Source: Comamonadaceae bacterium
Lineage (GTDB): Bacteria; Pseudomonadota; Gammaproteobacteria; Burkholderiales; Burkholderiaceae_C
Direction of reading: 5' to 3'
NCBI GenBank assembly: GCA_947447985.1
Contig: CANFLX010000011.1
Span: 1-64,000 of the forward strand
Length of the DNA: 64,000 nt
In this document: piece after piece, positions 1 through 8,330 of the stretch
Layout: every line of letters begins with the position of its first letter
Numbering within the stretch: position 1 is the first letter of the stretch
Position numbers and translations under genes: made by a program
The notes under the pieces: generated by a model
What the model saw: only the letters and a program-made list of their open reading frames with translations
Told to the model about the DNA's origin: nothing
Databases searched by the model: none

Positions 1-482
1 GCGACCATGGCGCTGGCAGCGAGGCCGGTGAGCACAATGCCGGCGCCCGGGCCGGTGTAGATCATGGCGCCCAAACTTGCATGGCCGCGCAGTGCCACCT
101 GGCTCAGGCACCAGCCTGAGGTGTAGACAAAAACGAAGGCGCTGGCGATACCCGCCAAAAATCGCAAAAAAGGCCAGAGCGGCGCATAAGGAGCCGCCAT
201 GCCGAGCGTCAACACAAGGGTGCTGACCAGCCCCACGCGAATGACGAGCGTGGGTTTCGAAAACGGAAAGAAAGTGCAAAACAAGGCCCCTACCAGGTAG
301 CCCAAGTAGTTGGCGCTGGCCAACCAGCTGGCATCAGCCAGCGAGACCACGCCGTCATGCAACATCATGGGCAAGAGCGGCGTAAACGCAAAGCGCCCTA
401 TGCCCATGGCCGTGGCCAGAGAAAGCAGGCCCGCGACGATGATGCGTTGGTGGCTGGCCTGAGGCCGCGAGGGAGAATCCAT
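1..482 (-). CDS. YbfB/YjiJ-family MFS transporter (partial, N-terminal part)
   Basis: The minus-strand frame starts at ATG 482 and runs off the window's left edge, so about 160 N-terminal residues are seen. The early motif GIGRFAFTPLLPMM in the first membrane helix is typical of the YbfB/YjiJ branch of the major facilitator superfamily. At least four hydrophobic helices follow, consistent with a 12-helix inner-membrane transporter of about 400 residues. Its start overlaps the stop of the upstream channel gene by one base (TGATG), which suggests translational coupling. The substrate is unknown, as it is for most of this family. The frame has no stop within the window. Confidence 0.85.
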   Translation of the reverse strand, partial: MDSPSRPQASHQRIIVAGLLSLATAMGIGRFAFTPLLPMMLHDGVVSLADASWLASANYLGYLVGALFCTFFPFSKPTLVIRVGLVSTLVLTLGMAAPYAPLWPFLRFLAGIASAFVFVYTSGWCLSQVALRGHASLGAMIYTGPGAGIVLTGLAASAMV

Positions 483-1351
483 CACTGGACCCGTTCAATG
501 TCGTGGATCCGGTTGAGGTCGATAGACGACCTTCCGGTGACAGGGTCTTCCATGAACATGTCTTGGAAGCGATGGCCCCACCGGATATCGGTGCAACGGT
601 AGGCGTAGTTTGCGTGTACCGTTTGAGAGATGGTCTCATCCAAGCCCTTGAGGGTGGCCACCAAAGCGAAATCGCCCTTCTCTAAGCTCTCGGGGGATTG
701 CCCAAACAGCGGACTGCCTTCGACGATGGGATGAAAAATAAGCCAGGTCAGGGACAGCAGGGGGTGGTGATTGCGGACCAGCGGCAGGTCATAAATACGG
801 CGAATGCTGTCCCCCTCTTTCGTGGTCTCGCGAATAAACAAATGGAGGGCGAGCTCCGCGCCGATGATGGTATTTTTTCGTTCGTTGGCCACCCGAAACA
901 TCAAGGTGGGCGCGCCGTCAAAGTCGGCGATGACGGCCGAGTTGCTGAAAATAATGCGCGACCGTGGAATCGAGAGCCGCGCAAATGCAATAGCCGCGAA
1001 TACACCGAGACCCAACAAGCCCGTCATCGCCTCGATCGTGACCAGCACATCGGCGTACATCGTCTGCGGGAACTTCGTGCCATAGCCAATCGTGGCCAGC
1101 GTCTGCACACTGAAAAAGAAATACTCCCAGTAAGACGCGCTACTCAACCCGCCAATCGACGCGTCACCCACGTAATACAAAAATCCAAACGCGGCATTGA
1201 CCACAAAAAATGCCACCGCAAAAAAACCCAGATAGGCAGTCCAACGCATGGAGACCACCGAGTGGTAGAGGTCGACGCGGCTGTTGGAAGCCACTTCGAT
1301 GGTCGACCCCCGAATAGGGCTCTTTTTGATAGTTTTATGGGGTGACATCAT
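482..1351 (-). CDS. KirBac-type inward-rectifier potassium channel
   Basis: A protein of 289 residues with two membrane helices flanking a pore loop that carries the potassium selectivity filter TIGYG (context ATIGYGTKFPQT). The C-terminal half is a soluble beta-rich domain (from roughly residue 130), as in prokaryotic Kir channels; total length fits the family. It should form a tetrameric inner-membrane K+ channel gated by its cytoplasmic domain. ATG 1351 is preferred; a GTG three codons upstream (1360) is possible and neither has a strong ribosome-binding site. The downstream MFS gene overlaps its stop by one base, so the two are probably co-transcribed, but nothing else shows a functional link. 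Confidence 0.88.
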   Translation of the reverse strand: MMSPHKTIKKSPIRGSTIEVASNSRVDLYHSVVSMRWTAYLGFFAVAFFVVNAAFGFLYYVGDASIGGLSSASYWEYFFFSVQTLATIGYGTKFPQTMYADVLVTIEAMTGLLGLGVFAAIAFARLSIPRSRIIFSNSAVIADFDGAPTLMFRVANERKNTIIGAELALHLFIRETTKEGDSIRRIYDLPLVRNHHPLLSLTWLIFHPIVEGSPLFGQSPESLEKGDFALVATLKGLDETISQTVHANYAYRCTDIRWGHRFQDMFMEDPVTGRSSIDLNRIHDIERVQ

Positions 1352-1456
1352 GGATTTCACAATTCTTATAGGATGCGTGCCGTTTTGAGCCTCAACAACG
1401 CGTCACTGACATTTACGAGATGAACTTACTCTATTGCATTTCCAAGGGCCGCCGCG

Positions 1457-1870
1457 ATGAACGCACTTGCTGAAAAAAACCTTGCAGGGTCCGCGGATGT
1501 TTCTTTGCTCACCCAAGACGGCACCACCATTGTTGCGCGCGTCTTCAAATGCCCCGGCGATGTGCGGGCGCGGCTGGTCGTGGCGGGCGCCACCGGTGTG
1601 CCGCAGACCTTTTACCAAGCGTTTGCCGAGTTTGCTGCGTCCCACGGCGATGAGACGCTGACCTTGGACTACCGCGGTATCGGGCAGTCCAAGTTCGCCA
1701 CGCTCAAGGGCTATCACATGGACTACCTGGACTGGGCCTACCAAGACCTGGCCGCAGCCGTTGACCACTGGCACAGCAGCGATGCCAAAGCACTGCAAAT
1801 CGACCGGAAGCGGTGCTCAACCCCCGACACCGGGGTGACACAGAGGTGTTCAACACCGCACGTACATTAG
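1457..1870 (+). pseudogene. Truncated alpha/beta-hydrolase (N-terminal remnant)
   Basis: The first ~110 of 137 codons match the N-terminal part of a family of alpha/beta-hydrolases (serine aminopeptidase S33 type) of about 290 residues: strand, oxyanion region and the DYRGIGQS segment are visible. The nucleophile elbow (GxSxG) and the catalytic Asp and His are missing. After SSDAKALQ the reading frame enters low-complexity sequence encoding two RCSTP copies and stops at TAG 1868-1870. That tail comes from a short repeat-rich stretch (1811-1857) and is unlike any hydrolase. I read this as a decayed gene whose 3' part was lost by deletion or replacement; the start ATG follows a weak purine stretch. 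A functional short protein is unlikely. Confidence 0.7.
1811..1857. repeat. Short hairpin-rich repeat at a gene truncation point
   Basis: Two imperfect direct copies of 15 bases (starting at 1811 and 1844, 11 of 15 identical) flank a palindrome CACCGGGGTG (1829-1838). The second copy contains the perfect dyad GGTGTTCAACACC (1845-1857). The block coincides with the place where the hydrolase homology stops, so it may be the scar of a deletion or a remnant of a mobile or REP-like element. Nothing here identifies a known IS end. Confidence 0.5.
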
Positions 1871-1906
1871 CGATTTGTTGAAATTGTTTTTATCAAAGGA
1901 ACCAAC

Positions 1907-2887
1907 ATGCAGCTTGGAATGATTGGCTTGGGGCGGATGGGTGGAAACATTGTGCGGCGCCTGCTGCGCGGGGGCCACAGCTGCGTGGTGTTTGACACCA
2001 ACGCCGCCAGCGTCGATCAACTGGCCCAAGAAGGCGCCACCGGCAGCCAGGACATGGCGCATCTGGTGGCGCAAATGCCCGCACCCCGCGCGGTGTGGGT
2101 CATGTTGCCCGCCGGTGCCATTACCGAAGCGACGGTTGCACGCTTGGGCGAGCTGCTGCAGCCCGGTGACACCATCATTGACGGTGGCAACTCCAATTAC
2201 CAAGACGACGTGCGCCGCGCCCAGGCCATGGCCGCCAAAGGGATTCGCTACATTGATGTCGGCACCAGCGGTGGCGTCTGGGGACTGGAGCGCGGTTACT
2301 GCATGATGATTGGCGGCGACAAACCCGCCTTCGACCACCTGGAGCCGATTTTTAAAACGCTGGCGCCCGGCATCGGCACGATCGAAAAAACCCCTGGCCG
2401 CGAAAGCCGCCAGTCCACGGCTGAGCATGGTTACCTGTACACCGGCCCGGCCGGGTCGGGCCACTTTGTGAAGATGGTGCACAACGGCATTGAATACGGC
2501 CTCATGCAGGCCTATGGCGAAGGCCTGGACATTCTCAAGGGTGTGAACCAGGACGCGATTCCTGCCGAGCGACGCTACAACCTGGACCTGGCGGACATCA
2601 CCGAACTTTGGCGCCGTGGCAGCGTGGTGTCCTCGTGGTTGCTGGACTTGTCGGCGATTGCGCTGGCAGAGGACCCGGAACTCAGAGCCTTTTCTGGCTA
2701 CGTGGACGACTCGGGTGAAGGCCGTTGGACCATCCAGGCCGCCATTGAAGAGGCCGTACCCGCCGACGTGCTGACTGCCGCCTTGTACACCCGCTTCCGT
2801 TCACGCAAAGAACACACCTTTGCCGAGAAAGTGCTCTCGGCCATGCGCAAGCAGTTTGGCGGCCACCAGGAACCTGGCAAAAAGTAA
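1907..2887 (+). CDS. gnd: 6-phosphogluconate dehydrogenase, short form
   Basis: Catalyses oxidative decarboxylation of 6-phosphogluconate to ribulose 5-phosphate in the cytoplasm. The N-terminal Rossmann motif GLGRMG, the substrate segment [11 protein letters not shown], the loop [12 protein letters not shown] and the catalytic [10 protein letters not shown] are all present. At 326 residues it belongs to the short class (about 300-330), not the ~470-residue E. coli type; short forms are often NAD-preferring, but coenzyme use cannot be read here. A good ribosome-binding site (AAAGGA) precedes ATG 1907. zwf follows on the same strand after 64 bases, so the pair forms an oxidative pentose-phosphate unit; no 6-phosphogluconolactonase gene lies between them. 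Confidence 0.93.
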   Translation: MQLGMIGLGRMGGNIVRRLLRGGHSCVVFDTNAASVDQLAQEGATGSQDMAHLVAQMPAPRAVWVMLPAGAITEATVARLGELLQPGDTIIDGGNSNYQDDVRRAQAMAAKGIRYIDVGTSGGVWGLERGYCMMIGGDKPAFDHLEPIFKTLAPGIGTIEKTPGRESRQSTAEHGYLYTGPAGSGHFVKMVHNGIEYGLMQAYGEGLDILKGVNQDAIPAERRYNLDLADITELWRRGSVVSSWLLDLSAIALAEDPELRAFSGYVDDSGEGRWTIQAAIEEAVPADVLTAALYTRFRSRKEHTFAEKVLSAMRKQFGGHQEPGKK

Positions 2888-2904
2888 GCACGCTTTGATC
2901 CGTT

Positions 2905-2933
2905 GGGCTGCAATGGGTAGCCCTCCCTTTTTT
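2905..2933 (+). terminator. Possible weak intrinsic terminator between gnd and zwf
   Basis: A five-base-pair stem (GGGCT 2905-2909 with AGCCC 2919-2923), then TCCC and six T residues. The stem is short and the T-run is offset by four bases, so it may only reduce readthrough from gnd into zwf. Confidence 0.35.
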
Positions 2934-2951
2934 ACACTTTAGGAGCGCCGA

Positions 2952-4481
2952 ATGGCCCAAGACATCGAACATGCCGTGACGCCCCATGGCGAGCAAGCAC
3001 CCTCCAGCACCATGGTGATTTTTGGCGCAGGGGGCGACCTCACCAAGCGCCTCTTGATGCCCGCGCTCTACAACCTGGCACGCACCGGTTTGCTCCCTGC
3101 GCAATTTGCCTTGGTGGGCGTGGATCGGGTGGAGATGGGTGATGCCCAGTTCCGCAGCCATGTGGAAGCGTCGATCCGTGCTTTTGCGGCGGACAAGCAT
3201 TACAGCCAGGCGATTGACGAGGCCAATCTGCAGCGCCTGTTGGCAGCCATCGTCTACATGCCTTTGGACTTCTCGGCGCCGGCCTCGTACGTGGCCTTGG
3301 GCGAGCGCCTGAAGCAGCTCAAGACCAGCCACGGGGTGAGTGACAACGTGATGTTTTACCTCGCAGTGGGGTCGCGCTTTTTTGGCGGCATCGTGGACCA
3401 GTTGGGCGCAGCCGGCCTGGTCACCGAGACCAACCAATACTGGCGCCGCGTGGTGGTGGAAAAGCCCTTTGGCCACGACCTGGAGTCGGCGCAGGCGCTC
3501 AACACGCAGTTGCGCCACAGCCTGTCGGAATCTCAGATTTACCGCATGGACCATTTCCTGGGCAAAGAGACCGTGCAAAACATCATGCTCATGCGTTTTG
3601 CCAACGGCATCTTCGAGCCGCTGTGGAGCCGCGAGCACATCGACCATGTGCAAATCACCGTGGCCGAGACCGTGGGCGTGGAGGCGCGCGCGGCTTTTTA
3701 CGAGACCACCGGCGCCTTGCGCGACATGGTGCCCAACCACGTGTTCCAGCTGCTGGCCCTGACCGCCATGGAGTCGCCCGCATCGTTTGACGCCGATGCG
3801 GTGCGCAACGAAAAGACCAAGGTGCTCGAGTGCGTGCACACCGTCAACGCGGCCACCGACAGCGTGCGCGGCCAATACGCGGCGGGCGAGCGCGACGGAC
3901 AAGCGCTCAAGGCCTATGCCAACGAGACCGGCGTGGCCTCGGGCAGTGAAACCGAGACCTATGTCGCGCTCAAGCTGGGCATCGACAACTGGCGCTGGGC
4001 GGGCGTGCCCTTTTACTTGCGCACCGGCAAGGCCATGAACAAGCGCCAAAGCGAAATCGTGATCCAGTTCAAGCGCCCGCCCTTGTCGCTGTTTCGCAAT
4101 ACCGCCACCGAGGGACTCACGCCCAATGCGCTGGTGCTCAAGCTGCAACCCGACGAAGGGGCCATGTTGTCCTTTGGCGCCAAGATTCCCGGCCCCAAAA
4201 TCTCGATTGGCCAGGTGCACATGGACTTTCATTACAAAGACTATTTCCAGAACGCGCCCAGCACCGGCTACGAGACTTTGATTTACGACTGCATGATTGG
4301 AGACGCGACGCTGTTCCAACGCTCGGACAGTGTGATGGCGGGTTGGCGCATCGTGCAACCGCTGCAGCAGTACTGGGCCAGTGGCGGTGCACCTCTGGCG
4401 CACTACGCTGCGGGATCAAGCGGCCCCCAGGAGGCACAAGACCTGTTGCAGGCAGCAGGCCGGGAGTGGCGCGAACTCTGA
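2952..4481 (+). CDS. zwf: Glucose-6-phosphate 1-dehydrogenase
   Basis: Oxidises glucose 6-phosphate to 6-phosphogluconolactone, feeding the pentose-phosphate and Entner-Doudoroff routes. The N-terminal nucleotide-binding segment GAGGDLTKRLLMPALYNL, the substrate-binding EKPFGHD and the signature RMDHFLGKE with its substrate-contacting Lys and catalytic His are intact. The length, 509 residues, is normal. AGGAG lies directly upstream of ATG 2952. It follows gnd on the same strand. Confidence 0.96.
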   Translation: MAQDIEHAVTPHGEQAPSSTMVIFGAGGDLTKRLLMPALYNLARTGLLPAQFALVGVDRVEMGDAQFRSHVEASIRAFAADKHYSQAIDEANLQRLLAAIVYMPLDFSAPASYVALGERLKQLKTSHGVSDNVMFYLAVGSRFFGGIVDQLGAAGLVTETNQYWRRVVVEKPFGHDLESAQALNTQLRHSLSESQIYRMDHFLGKETVQNIMLMRFANGIFEPLWSREHIDHVQITVAETVGVEARAAFYETTGALRDMVPNHVFQLLALTAMESPASFDADAVRNEKTKVLECVHTVNAATDSVRGQYAAGERDGQALKAYANETGVASGSETETYVALKLGIDNWRWAGVPFYLRTGKAMNKRQSEIVIQFKRPPLSLFRNTATEGLTPNALVLKLQPDEGAMLSFGAKIPGPKISIGQVHMDFHYKDYFQNAPSTGYETLIYDCMIGDATLFQRSDSVMAGWRIVQPLQQYWASGGAPLAHYAAGSSGPQEAQDLLQAAGREWREL

Positions 4482-4502
4482 CACCCCAACACCTTTGCAA
4501 CC

Positions 4503-5687
4503 ATGTCCAAGATCATCGTTTTTGCCTTCCCCGTTTTTTTGCTCTTGATTGCCGTAGAGCTGTGGTGGGACCGCCGCAAGGTGGCACATGCCGCACAGGA
4601 CGGCTCGGTGCAGGTGAGCAGCTACGGCGTCAGTGACACGCTCAACAACCTGAGCCTGGGCCTGATGAGCCAGGTGGTCGGAGTGCTGGGCAAGTTCATT
4701 GGCATTGCCGTCTACGCCGCCGTGTTCAGCACCGTGGCGCTATGGCTCGACGCCGAGCTGTGGAAGCACTGGTACGGCTGGGTTCTGGCATTGGTGGTGT
4801 ACGACTTTTGCTACTACTGGCTGCACCGAGCGGGGCACGAGGTGGCGCTGTTTTGGGCGGCGCACGTAGCGCACCACCAGAGCCAGCACTACAACCTGTC
4901 TACCGCACTGCGCCAAACTTCCACTGGCGCCTTGCTGGGCTGGATGTTTTACCTCCCCATGGCGGTGATGGGTGTGCCGCCGCTGGTCTTTGGCATTGTG
5001 GCGCTGGTGGATTTGCTCTACCAGTTTTGGGTGCACACCGAGCATGTGGGAAAACTCGGCTGGTTTGACCGCGTGTTTTGTTCGCCCAGCAACCACCGGG
5101 TGCACCACGCCATCAATGACGGCTATGTGGACCGCAATTACGGCGGTATTTGGGTGCTGTGGGACCGCATGTTTGGCACTTTTGAGCCCGAGACCAAAGC
5201 CTGCGTGTACGGCACCCGCACACCATTGAACAGCTGGGACCCGGTCTGGGCGAACCTGTCGGTGTACGCCGAACTCTGGCAGCGCAGCCGGCTGGCACCG
5301 CGCTGGGGTGACAAGCTGCGCGTTTGGCTGAAACCGCCGGGCTGGATGCCCTCCGACCCCCACTACCGCACGGCCCTGGAGAACAAGGGCATCAGCACCC
5401 GGGCCTTTGACCTGTCACAAGTGCGCACCTACGCGCCGCCCTTGTCGACCGCTCAGGCCGTGCTGGCCGTGGTTCAAAACGGCGTGCTCACGGCGGCCGG
5501 AGCCTGGTACCTGTGGAATGTCGATGGCCAAGCGCTGCCGCTGGCCGTGGCAGGCTGCGCTGCCTTAACGCTGGGTCTGTGGGCGCTGGGGCGCTATTTG
5601 CAGCACCAACTCCATCTGGTGAGCGTTCTGTTGATTCAGGGCTTGGCCATTGCCACGGTTCTGGCCTTGAGCCCCTTGCCGTTCTAA
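4503..5687 (+). CDS. Sterol desaturase / fatty acid hydroxylase family membrane protein
   Basis: A 394-residue integral membrane protein with the three histidine clusters of the di-iron fatty acid hydroxylase superfamily: LHRAGHE, AHHQSQHYN and NHRVHHA. Such enzymes use O2 to hydroxylate or desaturate lipid substrates. Helices flank the clusters at the N-terminus, and an extra hydrophobic region of about 90 residues at the C-terminus (after about residue 310) resembles longer bacterial members. It starts 21 bases after zwf, so it may be co-transcribed with it. The substrate is unknown. Confidence 0.88.
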   Translation: MSKIIVFAFPVFLLLIAVELWWDRRKVAHAAQDGSVQVSSYGVSDTLNNLSLGLMSQVVGVLGKFIGIAVYAAVFSTVALWLDAELWKHWYGWVLALVVYDFCYYWLHRAGHEVALFWAAHVAHHQSQHYNLSTALRQTSTGALLGWMFYLPMAVMGVPPLVFGIVALVDLLYQFWVHTEHVGKLGWFDRVFCSPSNHRVHHAINDGYVDRNYGGIWVLWDRMFGTFEPETKACVYGTRTPLNSWDPVWANLSVYAELWQRSRLAPRWGDKLRVWLKPPGWMPSDPHYRTALENKGISTRAFDLSQVRTYAPPLSTAQAVLAVVQNGVLTAAGAWYLWNVDGQALPLAVAGCAALTLGLWALGRYLQHQLHLVSVLLIQGLAIATVLALSPLPF

Positions 5688-5705
5688 GGGACGAGATCGA
5701 CGGGC

Positions 5706-6776
5706 TCAAAACCCCGGCAACTCGCCCGCGTTGCTGGGCGGCGTCACCCCCAGGTGGCGATAGGCCGCCAAGGTGGCAATGCGCCCGCGCGGTGTGCGCT
5801 GCAAAAAGCCCTGTTGAATCAGGTAGGGCTCAATCACATCCTCGATGGTTTCGCGTTCTTCGCCAATGCTGGCTGCAATATTGTCCAAGCCCACGGGCCC
5901 GCCATCAAAACGGTGGATCACCGCCTCGAGCAGCTTGCGGTCCATCAGGTCAAAGCCCTGCGGGTCCACATCCAGCATGGCCAAGGCCCGGTTGGCGATA
6001 TCGAGCGTGATGGTGCCCGCGCCTTTGACTTCGGCGTAGTCGCGCACCCGGCGCAGCAAGCGGTTGGCAATGCGTGGTGTGCCGCGCGAGCGCCGTGCGA
6101 TCTCAAAACCACCTTCGGCATCCATGGGCACCTTGAGCAGCCCCGCGCTGCGGGTGACGATGCGCAACAACTCCTGCGAGGTATAAAACTCCAAGCGCGC
6201 CACGATGCCAAAACGGTCGCGTAACGGGTTGGTCAGCATGCCCGCGCGGGTGGTCGCACCCACCAGGGTGAAGGGCTGCAGATCGAGCTTGATAGACCGG
6301 GCCGCCGGGCCTTCGCCGATCATGATGTCGATTTTGTAGTCCTCCAATGCGGGGTACAAAATCTCTTCGACGACAGGCGAGAGCCGGTGAATTTCATCAA
6401 TAAAGAGAACGTCGTTTTTTTCCAGATTGGTCAGGAGCGCCGCCAGATCTTTGGGCTTTTCCAGCACCGGGCCACTGGTTTGGCGCAAGTTAACGCCGAG
6501 TTCGTGCGCAATGATGTGCGAGAGCGTGGTTTTTCCCAAACCGGGTGGCCCAAACAGCAGCACGTGGTCCAGCGCTTCGTCGCGTTTTTTGGCGGCGCCA
6601 ATAAAAATCTCCAACTGCTCCCGCACCTTGGCCTGGCCCACGTATTCGTCGAGCAACTTGGGCCGCAGGGCGCGCTCAATGGCTTCTTCGGCGCCGGATA
6701 CGGGCATGGCAGACACCATGCGCGCAGCGGCACCGCTCTCGGGGTGGGGGGCGAAATCGTCGGTTTGAATGCTCAC
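5706..6776 (-). CDS. ruvB: Holliday junction branch-migration ATPase RuvB
   Basis: Hexameric AAA+ motor that drives branch migration of Holliday junctions with RuvA and RuvC. Walker [10 protein letters not shown], Walker B FIDEIHRL, the sensor motif GATTRAG and the winged-helix C-terminus (ending around [16 protein letters not shown]) are all present. GTG 6776 (Met-Ser-Ile-Gln-Thr) gives 356 residues, the usual length; the frame is open further upstream, but that extension is not RuvB-like. ruvA and ruvC are not adjacent. The gene is convergent with the sterol-desaturase gene (18 bases apart) and divergent from uppS. Confidence 0.95.
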   Translation of the reverse strand: MSIQTDDFAPHPESGAAARMVSAMPVSGAEEAIERALRPKLLDEYVGQAKVREQLEIFIGAAKKRDEALDHVLLFGPPGLGKTTLSHIIAHELGVNLRQTSGPVLEKPKDLAALLTNLEKNDVLFIDEIHRLSPVVEEILYPALEDYKIDIMIGEGPAARSIKLDLQPFTLVGATTRAGMLTNPLRDRFGIVARLEFYTSQELLRIVTRSAGLLKVPMDAEGGFEIARRSRGTPRIANRLLRRVRDYAEVKGAGTITLDIANRALAMLDVDPQGFDLMDRKLLEAVIHRFDGGPVGLDNIAASIGEERETIEDVIEPYLIQQGFLQRTPRGRIATLAAYRHLGVTPPSNAGELPGF

Positions 6777-6954
6777 AGCGGGTGGCGTACTAGCGCCGGG
6801 AATGGTTGAATCAGGGTGCCATGGTAGCGCGGGCGCAGGCCCTGTCCGGGCGACATGGCCTCGTAAGACACACACCATAGAATCTGTTCGTCAAATTGAC
6901 GGCGGTATTGCCGCTGCGAACGCCCCATTTTCGAGATTTCACTTGTCACACACC

Positions 6955-7692
6955 GTGTCCCCCGCCCTGCCAAAGCATGTGGCCATCATCATGGACGGCA
7001 ACCGCCGGTGGGCCCGTGCGCGCGGACTGCCCAAGGCGGTGGGACATGGCGCCGGGTCACGCCGGGTGCGCGCGATAGTGCAAGCCTGCGCCGAAAAAGG
7101 CATTAGCCACCTCACCCTGTTTGCTTTCAGCACCGAAAACTGGCGCCGCCCTATGGACGAGGTGGGCAGCCTGATTGGCCTGCTCACCCTGTATTTGCAA
7201 AAAGAAATCGACAACCTCAACGCCAAAGGCGTTCGCCTGTGCGTGGTTGGTGATGTATCGGCCTTCGACCAGCGTGTACAGGCCTTGATCCGCGACGCAC
7301 AGGACAGCACGGCCCACAACCGGGGCTTTACGCTCACCCTGGCCCTGAACTACGGCGGGCGCTGGGACATTTTGCAAGCCGTGAAAGCCTGGCAACAGGC
7401 GCACCCGGGCGAGTCGGCAGACGCCTTGAGCGAGGCGGCGCTCGCTCCCTACCTGCAAATGGCCGACGCGCCACCGCCCGACCTGATGATCCGCACTGGC
7501 GGCGAATCCCGCATGAGCAATTTCATGCTCTGGCAAATGGCCTACACCGAGTTGTATTTCACCGACTTGCTCTGGCCCGAATTCACACCCGAGGCCTTGG
7601 AGCACGCGCTGGCCTGGTTTGCCGAGCGCGATCGCCGGTTCGGTGGCGAAAGCACCATTGCACACCCTGCCATTGAAACCCAAGCGTCATAG
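6955..7692 (+). CDS. uppS: Isoprenyl transferase, undecaprenyl diphosphate synthase family
   Basis: A cis-prenyltransferase that elongates farnesyl diphosphate, normally to the C55 carrier lipid for cell-wall synthesis. The catalytic Asp lies in IIMDGNRRWA, followed by FAFSTENW and the C-terminal RTGGESRMSNFMLWQ motif. GTG 6955 gives 245 residues; an in-frame TTG at 6943 has a better-spaced GAGA and adds four residues, so the start is uncertain. It lies divergent from ruvB and not in the frr-dxr-bamA neighbourhood where the housekeeping copy usually sits. The MDGNRRW form differs from the MDGNGRW more common in that copy, so this may be a paralogue. Confidence 0.88.
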   Translation: MSPALPKHVAIIMDGNRRWARARGLPKAVGHGAGSRRVRAIVQACAEKGISHLTLFAFSTENWRRPMDEVGSLIGLLTLYLQKEIDNLNAKGVRLCVVGDVSAFDQRVQALIRDAQDSTAHNRGFTLTLALNYGGRWDILQAVKAWQQAHPGESADALSEAALAPYLQMADAPPPDLMIRTGGESRMSNFMLWQMAYTELYFTDLLWPEFTPEALEHALAWFAERDRRFGGESTIAHPAIETQAS

Positions 7693-7754
7693 GGCGCCGC
7701 TACCATCGCCAGCGCGCACTACACTGCCGCATTTTTCGCAACTGGAGAGACCGC

Positions 7755-8330
7755 ATGGAAGCCCACGAAGCCTCAGAAATCATTGAAGAAAGCCACGGCG
7801 ATGGCAAAAATCGCACCGCACTGACCATTTCCATCCTGGCCATGGTGTTGGCGATTTCCAGTCTGGGGGGATCCAACGCGGGCAAAGACATCACGCAGGA
7901 GAACATCCTGGCGGCCAACAGCTACGCCTTCTACCAGGCCAAGTCGATCCGTCAAACCTCGCTCAAAATTGCGGCAACCGACTTGGAGTTGCAACTGCTA
8001 CGCGAACCCGGCATGCCTGCTGCCGCCAAAGAGGCGATGCAAAAGAAGATCGAGGACTACAAAAAGACCATCGATCGCTACGAGTCTGAACCCGAAACCA
8101 AAGAAGGCAAAAAGGAGTTGCTGGTCACGGCCAAAGAGCATGAGGCCGTGCGCGACCGTGCCAGCCGCCAGGACCCGTGGTTCGACTACGCCGAAGGCAT
8201 GTTGCAAATTGCCATCGTGCTGCTGTCGGTATCCATCGTTGCAGGACTGCCCATCCTGTATTGGGCGGGCACGGTCTTGGGCGCTTTGGGCGCCGTGTCT
8301 GCGGCCAACGGCTTTTTCCTGTTTTATTGA
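7755..8330 (+). CDS. DUF4337 domain protein
   Basis: A 191-residue protein that I recognise as a DUF4337 family member, a group of unknown function. An acidic N-terminus (to about residue 20) is followed by a hydrophobic helix (ALTISILAMVLAISSL). A charged coiled-coil-like middle (about 65-130) follows, and two C-terminal membrane helices end in GFFLFY. It is probably an inner-membrane protein with a soluble helical domain. A GGAGA sequence precedes ATG 7755. Its last seven bases overlap the 3' end of the convergent hydantoinase-like gene. Confidence 0.8.
   Translation: MEAHEASEIIEESHGDGKNRTALTISILAMVLAISSLGGSNAGKDITQENILAANSYAFYQAKSIRQTSLKIAATDLELQLLREPGMPAAAKEAMQKKIEDYKKTIDRYESEPETKEGKKELLVTAKEHEAVRDRASRQDPWFDYAEGMLQIAIVLLSVSIVAGLPILYWAGTVLGALGAVSAANGFFLFY

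Noticed and set aside
2682-4403. A 573-codon minus-strand frame opposite gnd and zwf
   Set aside because: Antisense shadow with His/Arg-rich low-complexity composition.
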